From Okeania sp. SIO1I7 (GTDB lineage: Bacteria; Cyanobacteriota; Cyanobacteriia; Cyanobacteriales; Microcoleaceae): a stretch of DNA of 64,000 nucleotides. Every line of letters begins with the position of its first letter. The first letter of the stretch is position 1. Shown here one piece after another: positions 1-9,567 of the stretch. Position numbers and translations under genes: made by a program. The notes under the pieces are model-generated. The model had not been told where the DNA came from. It saw only the letters and a list, made by a program, of their open reading frames with translations, and ran no database searches. The stretch is taken from positions 124,001 to 188,000 of the forward strand of contig JAAHGF010000009.1 of NCBI GenBank assembly GCA_010672585.1. The letters run 5' to 3'.

Positions 1-363
1 CACTTCTGTTTGAAATTGTCTTTTCAATTCTTCTGGTAAAATCATCATCCAGTCTATTAATCTGAACAACTGAATCACCATTTCTCTACTATAACCCCGC
101 TCATATAGTAAACGCACCAAAGTTAATTTACTTTCCAGTCTTATGAGAGGATTTTTCCGAGTTTCCTTGCTTTTCAAGTAAGCCATAATAACCACAGCAA
201 AGGGATTATTATTTTCTGTCAAAAATTCCCAATTTTCCTCATAGTTTAATAATTTAACCATAGGAAATTTCAATTTTAATTGACAACCCCAACGACTATA
301 ACTATATTTTCTTGGTCGCCATTTTTTCTTGTCATCTCCCAACACAGCTAAACTTACCAAAAA
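1..363 (-). pseudogene. Rpn/PD-(D/E)XK nuclease-family transposase-like gene, middle segment
   Basis: Read on the minus strand, this gives an uninterrupted stretch typical of the middle of cyanobacterial Rpn-type (recombination-promoting nuclease/putative transposase) proteins. It contains SLAVLGDD, then WRPRKYSYSRWGC, FPMVKLLNYEENW, AVVIMAYLKSKETRKNP, and a Leu/Arg-rich part ending LPEELKRQFQ. It runs off the left edge of the window. The upstream (N-terminal) part continues at 658-880, so one gene has been split by about 290 bp of inserted repeat. Family recognition rests on remembered consensus, with no search run. The split makes it non-functional as a single protein. Confidence 0.7.
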
Positions 364-657
364 ATAAAGGTTGAAAGCCTCTCCTTTCAAGGATAAAAAA
401 AGAAAAAAATTACTTTTAAGCAATCCTCTTCTTTTTAAGAATAGCTAATTATTAATTATTAATTATTAATTATTAATTATTGAAGACTTCTGTATTTTTC
501 AACCGATATTTATCATAGATGCGTTCATTAATGGATAATGGATAATTACCTCTGGTTAAAACCGCTACGGAATTGAATATGAGGAAATATTATTTCTTTT
601 TTTCCCCTTGAAAGAGGAGGCTTTTAACCAGAATTATTTAATTAATAATTATTAATT
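364..657. repeat. Two back-to-back AT-rich MITE-like elements (family A) inside a broken gene
   Basis: A left unit (about 366-480) has a GAAAGCCTCTCC start and AATTATT tandem copies. A right unit (about 524-657) has TACCTCTGGTTAAAACCG and ends in GGCTTTTAACCAG plus AT-rich heptamers. The same modules recur at 8168, 20370, 42361, 44876, 48938 and 58665. Arms of the type CTGGTTTAAAGCC and CGGTTTTAACCAG can pair, so the element can fold. It interrupts the nuclease gene precisely between its N-terminal and middle parts. Confidence 0.7.
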
Positions 658-880
658 ATTCGGTAATGATAAACATACATTCTTTCGGCAAAATTACTTT
701 CATATTGCCCTTGTATTTCTTTGTGAATCAAAATCACAGTTTCTTGGTTATTTTTTAGCCATACTTTAACTAATTTATCCGCTAAACGTTTGCCGAAATT
801 AGCATCTTGAACAATTTGTTGAAACTCTTTATCCAAAGTTTCATAACCTTTTTCCCAATCAATTTCTTGGTAAGCATGAA
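658..880 (-). pseudogene. Rpn/PD-(D/E)XK nuclease-family gene, N-terminal segment
   Basis: The minus-strand frame reads HAYQEIDWEKGYETLDKEF, then GKRLADKLVKVW, ETVILIHKEIQGQ and FAERMYVYHYRI. This is the conserved N-terminal region of cyanobacterial Rpn-like transposase-related proteins. The natural start is lost: sequence upstream is simple AATAATG repeats. The frame ends in a stop made by the inserted AT-rich repeat immediately after YHYRI. It joins in sense with the segment at 1-363. This is decayed, not a small real protein. Confidence 0.7.
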
Positions 881-994
881 GAATAATGAATAATGAATAA
901 TGAATAATGAAAACTGTCTCTAATTATCAATTATCAATTATCCATTATCAATTGGTAAGGACTATCATATTATCCTTGAGTTTGGTGTTCCATA

Positions 995-1273
995 TCAAAA
1001 TAAAAGTTGTAGTTTTAAGCTACTCATCAACTCCGCAATAATGAGAGGATTTTTCCTAGTTTCCTGACTTTTTAAATAAGCCATAATAATCACAGGAAAG
1101 GGATGATTATTTTCTGCCAATAATCCCCTATTTTCCTCATAGTCTAATAATTTAACCACAGGAAATTCTGAAGTATAAGGAGCAGATTCAGATGGAAAGT
1201 ACGAAGGAATTGACATTGAACCGTAATTTGTGGTATTGGTAACGCCATACAGAATATTGTACTGCAACTGCAA
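995..1273 (-). pseudogene. Second Rpn-family fragment
   Basis: Only residues about 33-78 of this frame are family-like: FPVVKLLDYEENRGLL, VIIMAYLKSQETRKNP. They closely parallel the fragment at 1-363, so this is a second, more degraded copy of the same transposase-related family. Flanking residues do not fit the family. Its orientation matches the first copy, which suggests a tandem duplication followed by repeat invasion. Confidence 0.6.
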
Positions 1274-1385
1274 GACAATTCTAAGTTAGACCTCACTTGA
1301 TCTAACCTACATTAACTCGTCTTCAAGTGAAAAGATGGCGAGAGTTAAAGCTTAGTCAACTTAAACATTCCTCAAGGAGTAAAAA

Positions 1386-1850
1386 ATGATACGTGCAATA
1401 ATTATTTTTCTTGTTTCAATATTGTTAATTTCCTCTCCCGTGAGAGCGGCCGAGACTAATGCTGCGGATATTAGTGGTGAGTGGATCGGAACATGGACGA
1501 GCCTAAATTCACCCACTTATAATGGTGTTATAGAAATGTACATTAATAATGAAGGAAACAATGTGGACGGCATCTCGGTGATAGGCAACACAAAGTGTTT
1601 CCCGGAGCGAGTTTTCAAAGGTAATTTGTCAGGTAAATACAACAACTTTATAGAGTTTAAATTAGCTCCTGTAGAAAACCCAGAAGATTCTTTTGCTGAA
1701 AACTGGGGAGCCATAAATAGGTCTCGCAATGCTATTAGTGTGGTCTATAGCTTTGACAAACCTAACTCTGAATGTTATGGAGATGTTGGTACAATGTTCA
1801 TCTCTAAGATTCAACCCTATTCTAGTATTCAGGGAATTACGAAGAAATAA
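1386..1850 (+). CDS. Small secreted protein of unknown function
   Basis: The 154-residue product starts with a clear Sec signal peptide: a basic N-terminus, a hydrophobic IIIFLVSILLI core, and likely cleavage after VRAA near residue 22. The mature part begins DISGEWIGTW, a tryptophan-containing opening common in small extracellular or lipocalin-like beta proteins, and has two cysteines (in TKCFPE and SECYGD) that could form a disulfide. A good ribosome binding site, AAGGAG, lies 6 nt before the ATG and fixes the start. I do not recognise the family. It stands alone between decayed transposase fragments and ispH. Confidence 0.65.
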   Translation: MIRAIIIFLVSILLISSPVRAAETNAADISGEWIGTWTSLNSPTYNGVIEMYINNEGNNVDGISVIGNTKCFPERVFKGNLSGKYNNFIEFKLAPVENPEDSFAENWGAINRSRNAISVVYSFDKPNSECYGDVGTMFISKIQPYSSIQGITKK

Positions 1851-2044
1851 TCATATCTCTGTTTTTTGCGACGAGAAGGCGATGCAAATTTGGCGAGTGG
1901 CAAACGCCTTCTCTTTTGTCTAAAGTTTAGTGCAGCAGATAGGCAAGACAGTTAGGCTTTTTTGGAGAGATTTTTTCCGCTGCTGACATCAAACGTTAGG
2001 CAGACTTCTATAGCTCAATTCAGCAAAGCCTAATTTTTTTCTAG

Positions 2045-2079
2045 TAGTGGTGAAACTATCAAATTAATAATCACCACTA
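2045..2079. terminator. Inverted repeat between convergent genes, possible terminator
   Basis: TAGTGGTGA and TCACCACTA are a perfect 9-bp inverted repeat with a 17-nt AT-rich loop, sitting 29 bp beyond the ispH stop. A T-rich stretch flanks it on the plus-strand upstream side and ATTTT follows downstream. Position suggests a terminator, but there is no long U-run after the stem in either direction. Confidence 0.35.
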
Positions 2080-2107
2080 AATTTTCTCAATCAAAACAAA
2101 GTAATAT

Positions 2108-3313
2108 TTAATTCACAGCAACTAACTTCATCTCCAAAATTTTATTCATAGTATCTTCAACAGCTTTATCTGGAGTTGAAGCACCAGAAGTCACACCCAC
2201 AACCACCTTACCTTCAGGTAGCCAACCTTCAGATATTTTTACCTCACTTCCTAAAGGTTTATGTTCAATTTTATTCCCAGATAAAATCCTTTTAGCACCA
2301 TCAATATGATAGGAAGGAATGCCATTTTCTATTGCCATTTCCTGTAAATGAGTCGTATTAGAAGAATTAAACCCTCCTATTACTACCATTAAATCTAACT
2401 TTTCATCAAATAAACCCGCCATTGCATCTTGCCGTTCTTGAGTCGCGTCGCAGATAGTATTAAAGTGTTGATAATGTTCATTTAATTTATCTGGTCCGTA
2501 CTTTTTCATCATTGTTCTTTCCAACAACTTTCCTATTTCTTCGGTTTCACTTTTCAGCATAGTAGTCTGATTAGCAATACCAATTTGTTCTAAATCTAAA
2601 TCTGGATCGAAACCTTCAGAATGAGCTAATTTAAACTTATCCATAAATTCATCACGGTTGCCACCATTGAGAATATAATTACAGACATATTCTGCCTGGG
2701 ATTTATTCAGAACTATCAAATATTTATCAGCAAAAGAGCTAGTAGCTATAGTTTCTGCATGATTATATTTACCGTGAATAATAGAAGTAAATTTTTTCTT
2801 TTTCTGTTTTTCAACACTGTTCCAAACTTTAGAAACCCAAGGGCAAGTAGTATCAACAATTTGACAATTTTTTTCCTTTAATATCTGCATTTCCTGAATA
2901 CTTGCACCAAAAGCAGGTAATATTACAACATCATTATCTCCCACTACAGAAAAATCTTTTTTACCATCAATTACAGGGATAAATTTAATCTTCATATCCC
3001 TCATATCTTGATTAACAGAAGGATTATGAATTAGTTCATAAGTAATCCAAATTTGTTGGTTGGGAAAATGTTGACGAGTTTCATAAGCTATAGCTACTGA
3101 CCTTTCAACACCCCAACAAAAACCAAAAGCTTTTGCGAGTTTGATAGTAACATCCCCTTTTTGCAGGGTATAATTATTATCTTTAATTTGTTGAATTAGG
3201 TTACTTTGATAAGCAGACTGCATGACTGCGGCGGCTTCTTCAGCATGACCAAATCCTTTGCGGTTATAATTCTCAGATTTTTTTAGTGCTCTGGTAAAAG
3301 CTTTTGTATCCAT
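2108..3313 (-). CDS. ispH: 4-hydroxy-3-methylbut-2-enyl diphosphate reductase
   Basis: This [4Fe-4S] enzyme carries out the last step of the MEP isoprenoid pathway, making IPP and DMAPP for carotenoids, the phytol of chlorophyll and quinones. The three cluster cysteines are visible at C66 (GFCWGVERS), C157 (DTTCPWV) and C288 ([10 protein letters not shown]). Also present are the substrate-contact region EGFDPD and a C-terminal [11 protein letters not shown]. At 401 residues with a roughly 60-residue N-terminal extension, it matches the longer plant/cyanobacterial IspH form rather than the roughly 315-residue E. coli form. In cyanobacteria reducing power is expected from ferredoxin (family knowledge). 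It appears monocistronic. Confidence 0.95.
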   Translation of the reverse strand: MDTKAFTRALKKSENYNRKGFGHAEEAAAVMQSAYQSNLIQQIKDNNYTLQKGDVTIKLAKAFGFCWGVERSVAIAYETRQHFPNQQIWITYELIHNPSVNQDMRDMKIKFIPVIDGKKDFSVVGDNDVVILPAFGASIQEMQILKEKNCQIVDTTCPWVSKVWNSVEKQKKKKFTSIIHGKYNHAETIATSSFADKYLIVLNKSQAEYVCNYILNGGNRDEFMDKFKLAHSEGFDPDLDLEQIGIANQTTMLKSETEEIGKLLERTMMKKYGPDKLNEHYQHFNTICDATQERQDAMAGLFDEKLDLMVVIGGFNSSNTTHLQEMAIENGIPSYHIDGAKRILSGNKIEHKPLGSEVKISEGWLPEGKVVVGVTSGASTPDKAVEDTMNKILEMKLVAVN

Positions 3314-3538
3314 TATGTTTTATTATTAAACTTGGCTGAAATTTGTTTTATCTTACAATATTTTTCAACAGAAAAATTCCAGAGGTTGATTCTGATGAGA
3401 ATGGGCTAATCAAACTTGAGACAAATGGGCAAATTTATAGTCTCCTGATCTGGGAAAACATTAGATATACTATTTTATTTAGACTGACACAGCTAATACT
3501 GATAACTAACAGCTAACAACTGATAACTGATAACTGAA

Positions 3539-4402
3539 TTACTGAGGTTCTTCTAGTCTCATTTTGCTATACATTTGGATCGCCGTACTCCAAATTTGAT
3601 AACCATTCTCATTGAGATGCAGACCATCAGTACTAAGATCGCCTCGCAGAAGACCTTGAGAATCTGTAAATAGTGGGTGAAGATTTAAAAAGAATGCTCC
3701 CTCAGCATCAGCTAAAGCTTTTAGACTACGATTTATTCTTCTGATGCGACTATTAGGTAGTTGTAAAAGATAATCCCGACCTTCCCAGATAGCCCTCTCT
3801 CCACTGTGGGGTAAAATAGATTGGATAACTATTTGACTCCCAGGATGAATGGATCGTAATTGGTTAATAATTCTTTTTTGATTTGCTAAAATAACCCGAT
3901 CGCTTTCTCCATGAATTAAATCATTAATACCAATCATCACAAAAATTGTTTCTGGCCTGGTACTATCAAATAAATAAAGTCGCTTCAATAGGCCAGACGA
4001 AGTTTCTCCAGAAATACCTTGATTTAACCAAGTTCTATCTCTAGGAAGAAGTTGCGAGGGAAACCAAAGACTCAAAGAATCTCCCACCATAACAGTTAGA
4101 CGATCAGGACGATTTTTAGCTGCAGCGATCGCCTCTCGCTGTAACTGTTCTACCCATTGTTCATAAGTCCATCTATGGTTTCTGCCAATAGCCAGAAGCT
4201 CTTTCCTAGCTTCCCCAAATAGTGGACTTGGTCTATTAGTTCTAATCCTATCAGTAGTATAGTTGATTGTAGCATTTGCTTGAGGCTCTTCTGACAATTT
4301 GTAGTCACTCGTAACTAGGGTGGCCACTGTTAATAACAGTAGCCCGTTAGCAGCTAAGGAACACCAAGCCCAAGTTGGAACATTTTTAGATAAAGTAAAC
4401 AC
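3539..4402 (-). CDS. SGNH/GDSL-type hydrolase, membrane-anchored or exported
   Basis: All SGNH blocks are present in order: block I MVGDSLS (nucleophile S109), block II GISGETSSG (Gly), block III MIGINDLI (Asn160) and block V DGLHLNENGY (D259, H262). A hydrophobic segment at residues 11-30 after a short N-terminus is a signal anchor or signal peptide, so the catalytic part is probably periplasmic. The family includes esterases, lipases and carbohydrate deacetylases, and the substrate cannot be told from sequence. The stop codon lies at the edge of a tandem ACTGATA-type repeat (about 3490-3535). Confidence 0.85.
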   Translation of the reverse strand: MFTLSKNVPTWAWCSLAANGLLLLTVATLVTSDYKLSEEPQANATINYTTDRIRTNRPSPLFGEARKELLAIGRNHRWTYEQWVEQLQREAIAAAKNRPDRLTVMVGDSLSLWFPSQLLPRDRTWLNQGISGETSSGLLKRLYLFDSTRPETIFVMIGINDLIHGESDRVILANQKRIINQLRSIHPGSQIVIQSILPHSGERAIWEGRDYLLQLPNSRIRRINRSLKALADAEGAFFLNLHPLFTDSQGLLRGDLSTDGLHLNENGYQIWSTAIQMYSKMRLEEPQ

Positions 4403-4479
4403 CGTAGCTGAATTAAATTAGTCTCCGATACTGAAGTAACTGATTTATGGCTATGGCTATTTTACCTAGAATTTTCCCA

Positions 4480-5964
4480 TTAGTGTTTTTGCAGACCTTG
4501 ATCAATATCCATTCTATTTGACATACCAGTACCAAGAGCATCAGGTTCTTTCATAAACCCTGTATAAGCTTCCATACCATGTTCGGCAATATCCAAGCCT
4601 TCAAATTCTTGTTCTGTATGGACACGAATACCTGTAGTAGCTTTCAAAGCTAGCCAGAAGATAGCACTCATAATTACTGTGAATAGTCCCACTGAGATAA
4701 TACCTATGGCCTGAACGAAGATATCAGCATCTTCAACAAAAATACCAACGGCTAAAGTACCCCAGATTCCACAGACTAAGTGAACTGATGTGGCACCTAC
4801 TGGGTCATCAACTTTCAACTTGTCAAACAAAGGTACAGAAAACACAACAATGATGCCAGCAACAGCACCAATAATTACTGCCTCAAAATAAGAGACGCCA
4901 TTACAACCTGCTGTAATACCTACCAGTCCCGCTAAAACGCCGTTAATAATCATTGAGAGGTCTGGCTTAGTATCTTTGAGCCAAGATGTAATAGTTGCAG
5001 TCATCCCCCCTGCTGCTGCTGCTAAATTTGTGGTTACCGCGATATAAGCCACATTTTCGTTTGCTGCTAGTTCTGAACCAGGGTTAAAGCCAAACCAGCC
5101 GATCCACAGAATTAAACAGCCCAATGTAGCAAAACCCATATTATGACCAGGAATAGCTCTTGGTTGGCCATCATCATCATATTTGCCCATCCTTGGCCCT
5201 AAAATATATGCTCCTACCAGTGCTGCCCAGCCACCTACTGAGTGGACTGCTGTTGAGCCAGCAAAGTCACCGAAGCCCATTTCAGCTAGCCAACCACCAC
5301 CCCAGATCCAATGTCCGGTAATTGGGTATGAAATACCTGTGATTAACAAGCTAAAGAATAAAAAGGCACTAAATTCAATCCTTTCAGCTACAGCGCCAGA
5401 AACAATGGTAGCTGCAGTAGCGGCAAAAGCTGCCTGGAATAGAAAAAATACTGGCAATGGTAAACCAGAAGGAAATGGGTCTAGTCCGTAGTTACTAGCT
5501 TCCCCAGTTAGGAAAAAACCACCCCCACCTATGAAGGGATGGTCTCCGGCAAACATTATGGAAAATCCTATAGACCAATAAACTAATGTAGCTAAGGCAA
5601 ATACAATTAGGTTTTTTGCTAAGATATTAACTGCATTTTTATGACGACAAAAGCCAGTTTCTAACATTCCGAAACCAGCATTCATAAAAATCACAAATAT
5701 TGAAGCTACCAAAATCCATATTGAGTCTAATACCCCTTTGACATACTCTGGGGTTAATTCTTGGTCTTGAGCTGTGGCAGCTCCTGCCCATAAGGCAATA
5801 ATTATGAATACTAGGGGTATGCAGGCTAATGTAGCAGGGGACAACCATCTTGTCCGACGTAACCTGTTTATTAGTGCTGTCGGTTCTAAGAAACTGCTAT
5901 ATCTTGCTGATAATAACTGTTTCTTTTTTGTTCTATTGTTCTTGAACTTTACTTTAGATTTCAT
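4480..5964 (-). CDS. amt: Ammonium transporter (Amt family)
   Basis: This is an 11-helix ammonium channel of the inner membrane. Signature residues are visible: D233 (GFGDFAGS), twin histidines H241 (AVHSVGG) and H395 ([10 protein letters not shown]), and the LETGFCR and GFNPGSE motifs. A basic leader of about 40 residues and a hydrophobic segment ending AGAATAQ near residue 66 look like a long signal peptide, as in other cyanobacterial Amt1 proteins. The C-terminal tail contains the cytoplasmic region that PII-type proteins can contact. A perfect NtcA box lies about 63 bp upstream, so induction under nitrogen limitation is expected. purE upstream is co-oriented but separated by 185 bp. Confidence 0.95.
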   Translation of the reverse strand: MKSKVKFKNNRTKKKQLLSARYSSFLEPTALINRLRRTRWLSPATLACIPLVFIIIALWAGAATAQDQELTPEYVKGVLDSIWILVASIFVIFMNAGFGMLETGFCRHKNAVNILAKNLIVFALATLVYWSIGFSIMFAGDHPFIGGGGFFLTGEASNYGLDPFPSGLPLPVFFLFQAAFAATAATIVSGAVAERIEFSAFLFFSLLITGISYPITGHWIWGGGWLAEMGFGDFAGSTAVHSVGGWAALVGAYILGPRMGKYDDDGQPRAIPGHNMGFATLGCLILWIGWFGFNPGSELAANENVAYIAVTTNLAAAAGGMTATITSWLKDTKPDLSMIINGVLAGLVGITAGCNGVSYFEAVIIGAVAGIIVVFSVPLFDKLKVDDPVGATSVHLVCGIWGTLAVGIFVEDADIFVQAIGIISVGLFTVIMSAIFWLALKATTGIRVHTEQEFEGLDIAEHGMEAYTGFMKEPDALGTGMSNRMDIDQGLQKH

Positions 5965-6026
5965 TGTGAGAACTAATTAATAGTTTACAAGTGAAAATAG
6001 CGCACCAATTCTTGTATAGATTTTCT

Positions 6027-6040
6027 GTATCTCTTGCTAC
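6027..6040 (-). promoter_or_regulatory. NtcA binding site upstream of amt
   Basis: On the minus strand the sequence is GTAGCAAGAGATAC, an exact GTA-N8-TAC NtcA consensus. It lies in the amt leader. The nearest TAN3T-like -10 hexamer (TATTTT, 5994-5999) is 27 bp downstream, a little more than the usual 22-23 bp, so the exact promoter geometry is uncertain. Confidence 0.75.
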
Positions 6041-6149
6041 TTTTATTTAATTTAGTAGCAATAGTTGTTTGAGTCTTTTCACTAAAGTCTCTGCCTGTAA
6101 GAATACCAATTATTTGTCAGGTTTTTGTTCTAAAATGTTTGCAATTTAA

Positions 6150-6665
6150 TTAAATTTGTGTTAAATATTCCTGGTATCCCATTTCCTCTAGTCTATTTTG
6201 TTTGTCCATTACTGATTCAGCTAGGGTCTGACGATATTTTTGGACTCGTTCTAATAGTTCTGGTTGGTGGGATGCTAATATCTGAATGGCTAATAAACCA
6301 GCATTTTTAGCATTGCTGATCGCTACTGTGGCTACTGGTATTCCTCCTGGCATTTGCACTATAGAGTATAAAGAGTCTATACCTTGCAATGTTTTGGTTT
6401 GTACAGGGACTCCAATGACTGGAAGAGGCGTTAAAGATGCGACCATTCCTGGTAAATGTGCTGCCCCACCCGCTCCGGCAATTATGACTTTTAATCCTCT
6501 TTGATGGGCGGTTTGAGCATATTCAAACATTCTCTGGGGCGTGCGGTGGGCCGATACAATGGCGACTTCTGAGGGGACTTCAAATTCTTCACAGATAGCG
6601 ATCGCTTCTTTCATTGTAGGCAAGTCTGAGTCACTGCCCATAATAATTCCGATGATTGGATTCAT
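6150..6665 (-). CDS. purE: N5-carboxyaminoimidazole ribonucleotide mutase
   Basis: This class I PurE converts N5-CAIR to CAIR in purine biosynthesis. The signature GSDSDLPTM is at residues 10-18, the catalytic-site SAHRTP follows at 38-43 (H40), and [11 protein letters not shown] and [15 protein letters not shown] follow in the expected order. Its 171 residues are normal for class I. The start ATG follows an AT-rich leader. No purK is adjacent in this window. Cytosolic; probably monocistronic. Confidence 0.95.
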   Translation of the reverse strand: MNPIIGIIMGSDSDLPTMKEAIAICEEFEVPSEVAIVSAHRTPQRMFEYAQTAHQRGLKVIIAGAGGAAHLPGMVASLTPLPVIGVPVQTKTLQGIDSLYSIVQMPGGIPVATVAISNAKNAGLLAIQILASHQPELLERVQKYRQTLAESVMDKQNRLEEMGYQEYLTQI

Positions 6666-6771
6666 ACTTTATAGGAGTTTTCATTAAAAATACAAAGATT
6701 TTGACTTAAAGGCAGAAGGCAGAGGACAAAGGGCAGAAGTTTTGTAGTCTACCTTTGTGAAAATTTTTATA

Positions 6772-7160
6772 ATATCATATCCGGATAATTAGAGTTTGCT
6801 GAAAAAGTCTGATGGTGATGATAGGGAATAGGGAATAGGGAACAGGGAACAGGGAACAGTTTAGACTATTTGTCACGGTCATATTTTCTAATAGTTAGGG
6901 TCAAAATTTCATCATTTTGAGAGGACAACAGCCAAAAACTAGGTACTTTTTTCGACATAAAAAAGCTAATACCAAATTGAAATGAAGCTGCATAGAATAA
7001 TATTTCAAGCATAATTGACCGCAGATAGGAGTAGATAGAGATAGATCGATTTAATGAGTTTCATAATTCTATGCAACCTTATATAAAACTGGTATAAAAC
7101 CTTTATCTGTTAATGCTTTTATAATTAATCAGCAAGCCCTAATTAGTGATAAAAAAACTT
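6772..7160. mobile_element. MITE-like element (family C) carrying a nested insertion
   Basis: The outer ends resemble ATATCATATCCGGATAATTAG and TGATAAAAAAACTTTCTCC. The same element in the opposite orientation is at 48477-48817, and an uninterrupted version is at 44700-44797. Here it is split by the 350-bp element at 6791-7140. It fills most of the spacer between the PEP-CTERM gene and purE. Confidence 0.55.
6791..7140. mobile_element. MITE-like element (family B) with AGGGTTTGCTGA ends
   Basis: The left end AGAGTTTGCTGA and right end TCAGCAAGCCCT are imperfect terminal inverted repeats. It is flanked on both sides by AATT, a probable 4-bp target duplication. The interior has GGGAATA heptamers, a TTTAGACTATTTGTCACGG block shared with the copy at 48516-48722, and no coding sequence. 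It is probably mobilised in trans by a transposase outside this window. Confidence 0.6.
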
Positions 7161-7234
7161 TCTCCTTTTCCTCCTCTTCTTTCTTTCCTCCTGACTCCTG
7201 ACTCCTTCGTATTTATTCCCATAAACCAGATTTT

Positions 7235-7948
7235 TTAATCATATTTAGAGGCTTTTCCTAACCCTAAACCACTTAATATAAATAACCCGAATAATATCGA
7301 CGGTTCAGGAACTGCTTCAATGCGATTAAAGGTTATAGGTGTGCCAAATAACAGATTACCATTACTATCAAAAATACTATCTAAAGAGTCAATACTATTG
7401 GGCTGAATAACAATATCAGAAACAACTTTACCTCCAGGAAAAGTCGTTGAACAACCTTCAGGGTCGTTAGTCCCTACATAGGTATTAGAAACAAAAGAAA
7501 GGTTTACTTCACAGTTAAAATCATCTAAATTTGTAGCATTAATAAACTGTTCAGATTCAGGGCGGTCGCATAAACCAAATAAAGAAGTTTCGTTGAGGAA
7601 ACGACTAATACTAATAGTAACTTGAGAGTCATTATTACTAAAAAAAGAATACAAGCGCACCCGAAAAGGAAATCCTCCTGTTGTTTGCTCTAAATAAACA
7701 GTTTCTGTATTTTCCATCAGGTCACTGCCAATAAGTTTAACCGGACAATTTGACATTGTAATCTGAGGAATCATAGGATTATCAGCAACCTGTTTAGTAT
7801 TATCAAATAAGCCAGTGAACCATTGTGATACCTGCTCAACTTGAAATAAAATGGGAGGCATCATAGTTGCAGCATGACTTTTTTGAGCAAATGTCACACT
7901 TAAAAGTAGAGTGCTTAGAGTACAAAATTTAAGTTGATTTATCTGCAT
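7235..7948 (-). CDS. PEP-CTERM domain protein, exported
   Basis: The 237-residue product has a Sec signal peptide (TLLLSVTFAQKSHAA, cleavage near residue 27). It has a C-terminal sorting tail: VPEPS at about 215, a hydrophobic stretch ILFGLFILSGLGLG, then a short basic end. This is the PEP-CTERM arrangement recognised by exosortase. The central part has several cysteines (NCPV, LCDRPE, DFNCEV, GCSTTF) and is beta-rich, without a recognisable domain. No exosortase is in the window, so the partner must be elsewhere. Function unknown; probably a surface or exopolysaccharide-associated protein. Confidence 0.75.
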   Translation of the reverse strand: MQINQLKFCTLSTLLLSVTFAQKSHAATMMPPILFQVEQVSQWFTGLFDNTKQVADNPMIPQITMSNCPVKLIGSDLMENTETVYLEQTTGGFPFRVRLYSFFSNNDSQVTISISRFLNETSLFGLCDRPESEQFINATNLDDFNCEVNLSFVSNTYVGTNDPEGCSTTFPGGKVVSDIVIQPNSIDSLDSIFDSNGNLLFGTPITFNRIEAVPEPSILFGLFILSGLGLGKASKYD

Positions 7949-8167
7949 TTTTCTACACTTCTTTTCATCAAAAATATCTTATTAAATTGCCACCTAGTTT
8001 AACACCGATTCTAATATTTTCCTAACTCTAATTTTTCTTGAAATTTTAACTTAAGTAGGTGAGCATAAATAAACGTAATATTAAAGGGCGGGTTTTTAGA
8101 ACTCGACCGTGCTGAATTCAAAGCTTTCAGTTAAACCCACCCCCTACAATTTTTTAACGTTTAATTA

Positions 8168-8297
8168 CCGAAAAATTGTGGTTTAAAGCCTCCCCTTTTA
8201 AGGGGATAATAAAGAAAAATTTTCCTTTGAGTCAATCCTCTACTTTTTAAAGGAGAGGTAATTGTTAATTATTAATTATTAATTATTAATTGTTGAA
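8168..8297. repeat. MITE-like AT-rich element (family A) just upstream of nagA
   Basis: GGTTTAAAGCCTCCCC at the left, an internal AAAGGAGAGGTAATTG, then four AATTATT-type heptamers. It ends 18 bp before the nagA GTG start, so the nagA leader is largely repeat DNA. A near-identical arrangement lies in front of the hydrolase gene at 20449. Confidence 0.65.
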
Positions 8298-8315
8298 ATC
8301 TACCTACTTAAGCTC

Positions 8316-9488
8316 GTGAATTTAACTACTAGAATTATTAACGCTAAAGTCCCTGGTTATCAAAACCTACAGCAGATTTTGATCGACTCTACTGGCAATA
8401 TTAAACAAATTATTTCTCAAACAGAGGAACTTTTGCCTACCACATCTGCCACTATTGATGTTCAACAAGATTGGGTTTCTCTCGGTGGATTTGATTTACA
8501 AATTAATGGTGCTTTGGGTTTAGCTTTTCCCGAAGTAGATGCAAATTCTACTACTAAAATACAGGAAATTTGTCAGTATTTATGGCAACAAGGAATAGAT
8601 GCTTTTTTACCCACTATTGTCACAACCTCTATAGATAATATTCAGCGATCGCTCCAAGTCTTCCAACATTTTGCCTCACAACCTCAAGACCCAGAAATGG
8701 CAAAAATTTCGGGCGTTCATTTAGAAGGTCCTTTTCTCAATCCAGAAAAGCGAGGCGCTCATCCATTGGAATATTTATTACCATTAACGCTCCAAAATGT
8801 CAAAGAAGTTTTGGGAGAGTATGCTGAGATAGTTAAAATCATTACTTTAGCTCCAGAATTAGACTCCACAGAAACAGTCATTCCCTATTTAAAAAATCTA
8901 GGAATTACGGTTAGTTTAGGGCATTCTCAAGCCACAGCAAATCAAGCAGAAAAAGCTTTTAAATTGGGAGCTTCAATGGTTACTCATGCTTTTAATGCAA
9001 TGCCGAGTTTACATCATCGAAAACCTGGTTTATTAGGGGCAGCAATTACAAATTCTGATGTTATGTGTGGTTTAATTGCTGATGGTCAGCACGTCTGTTC
9101 AACAATGATAGAAATTTTGTTGAAAGCGAGTCAATATCAGCAGGGAATATTTTTAGTTAGTGATGCTTTATCGCCCTTGGGATTACCTGATGGAATTTAT
9201 CCTTGGGATACTAGAGAAATAGAAGTTAAAAATGGTACGGCAAGATTAAAAGATGGAACTTTATCAGGAACAACTTTACCTTTATTAGTTGGGGTTAATA
9301 ATTTGGTGAAGTGGAGAATTTGTGATATTGAGACGGGAATTTATTTGGCGACTATTGCACCTCGGAAGGCGTTAGGAATAGATAGTGAAATTATTGGTAA
9401 GTCTGGGAAAAATTTATTGAGATGGAGGGTAAAGAAGTCAGAAGTTAGAAGTCAGAAGTCAGAAGTTATTTTTGTAACGAGGATTTGA
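8316..9488 (+). CDS. nagA: N-acetylglucosamine-6-phosphate deacetylase
   Basis: This amidohydrolase removes acetate from GlcNAc-6-P to give glucosamine-6-P. Family motifs are visible in order: GGFDLQINGALG near residue 53, metal ligand Glu in HLEGPFLN, metal-binding His in LGHSQAT and VTHAFNAMP, and catalytic Asp in LVSDALSP. The start is GTG. I see no in-frame ATG upstream, and the reading begins cleanly after a repeat. The last 18 or so residues (KKSEVRSQKSEVIFVTRI) are not native: they are translated from the SQKSEV-type interspersed repeat that also occurs non-coding at 14817, 61632 and 62199. With MurQ and the amidase in this window it could serve cell-wall amino-sugar recycling (inference). 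Confidence 0.93.
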   Translation: MNLTTRIINAKVPGYQNLQQILIDSTGNIKQIISQTEELLPTTSATIDVQQDWVSLGGFDLQINGALGLAFPEVDANSTTKIQEICQYLWQQGIDAFLPTIVTTSIDNIQRSLQVFQHFASQPQDPEMAKISGVHLEGPFLNPEKRGAHPLEYLLPLTLQNVKEVLGEYAEIVKIITLAPELDSTETVIPYLKNLGITVSLGHSQATANQAEKAFKLGASMVTHAFNAMPSLHHRKPGLLGAAITNSDVMCGLIADGQHVCSTMIEILLKASQYQQGIFLVSDALSPLGLPDGIYPWDTREIEVKNGTARLKDGTLSGTTLPLLVGVNNLVKWRICDIETGIYLATIAPRKALGIDSEIIGKSGKNLLRWRVKKSEVRSQKSEVIFVTRI

Positions 9489-9490
9489 GT
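9436..9490. repeat. Interspersed repeat (family R), truncated, forming the nagA 3' end
   Basis: It contains the run AGAAGTCAGAAG and then TTATTTTTGTAACGAGGAT, which match the first part of the fuller copies at 14817-14926, 61632-61767 and 62199-62349. The right half (GCGCCTTAAAAGGCGGGG part) is missing here. It encodes the nagA tail and its stop. Confidence 0.7.
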
Positions 9491-9567
9491 TGGCAGAGAA
9501 TATTTAGAGTTTGCTGAAAAAAGCAAAATGTGGGAAGTGTGTGGAGGGTGGGAAGTGTGGGGAGGGT

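Noticed and set aside
1517-1923. Alternative frames overlapping the small secreted protein gene
   Set aside because: Shadows of the gene at 1386-1850, which has a signal peptide and a strong ribosome site.
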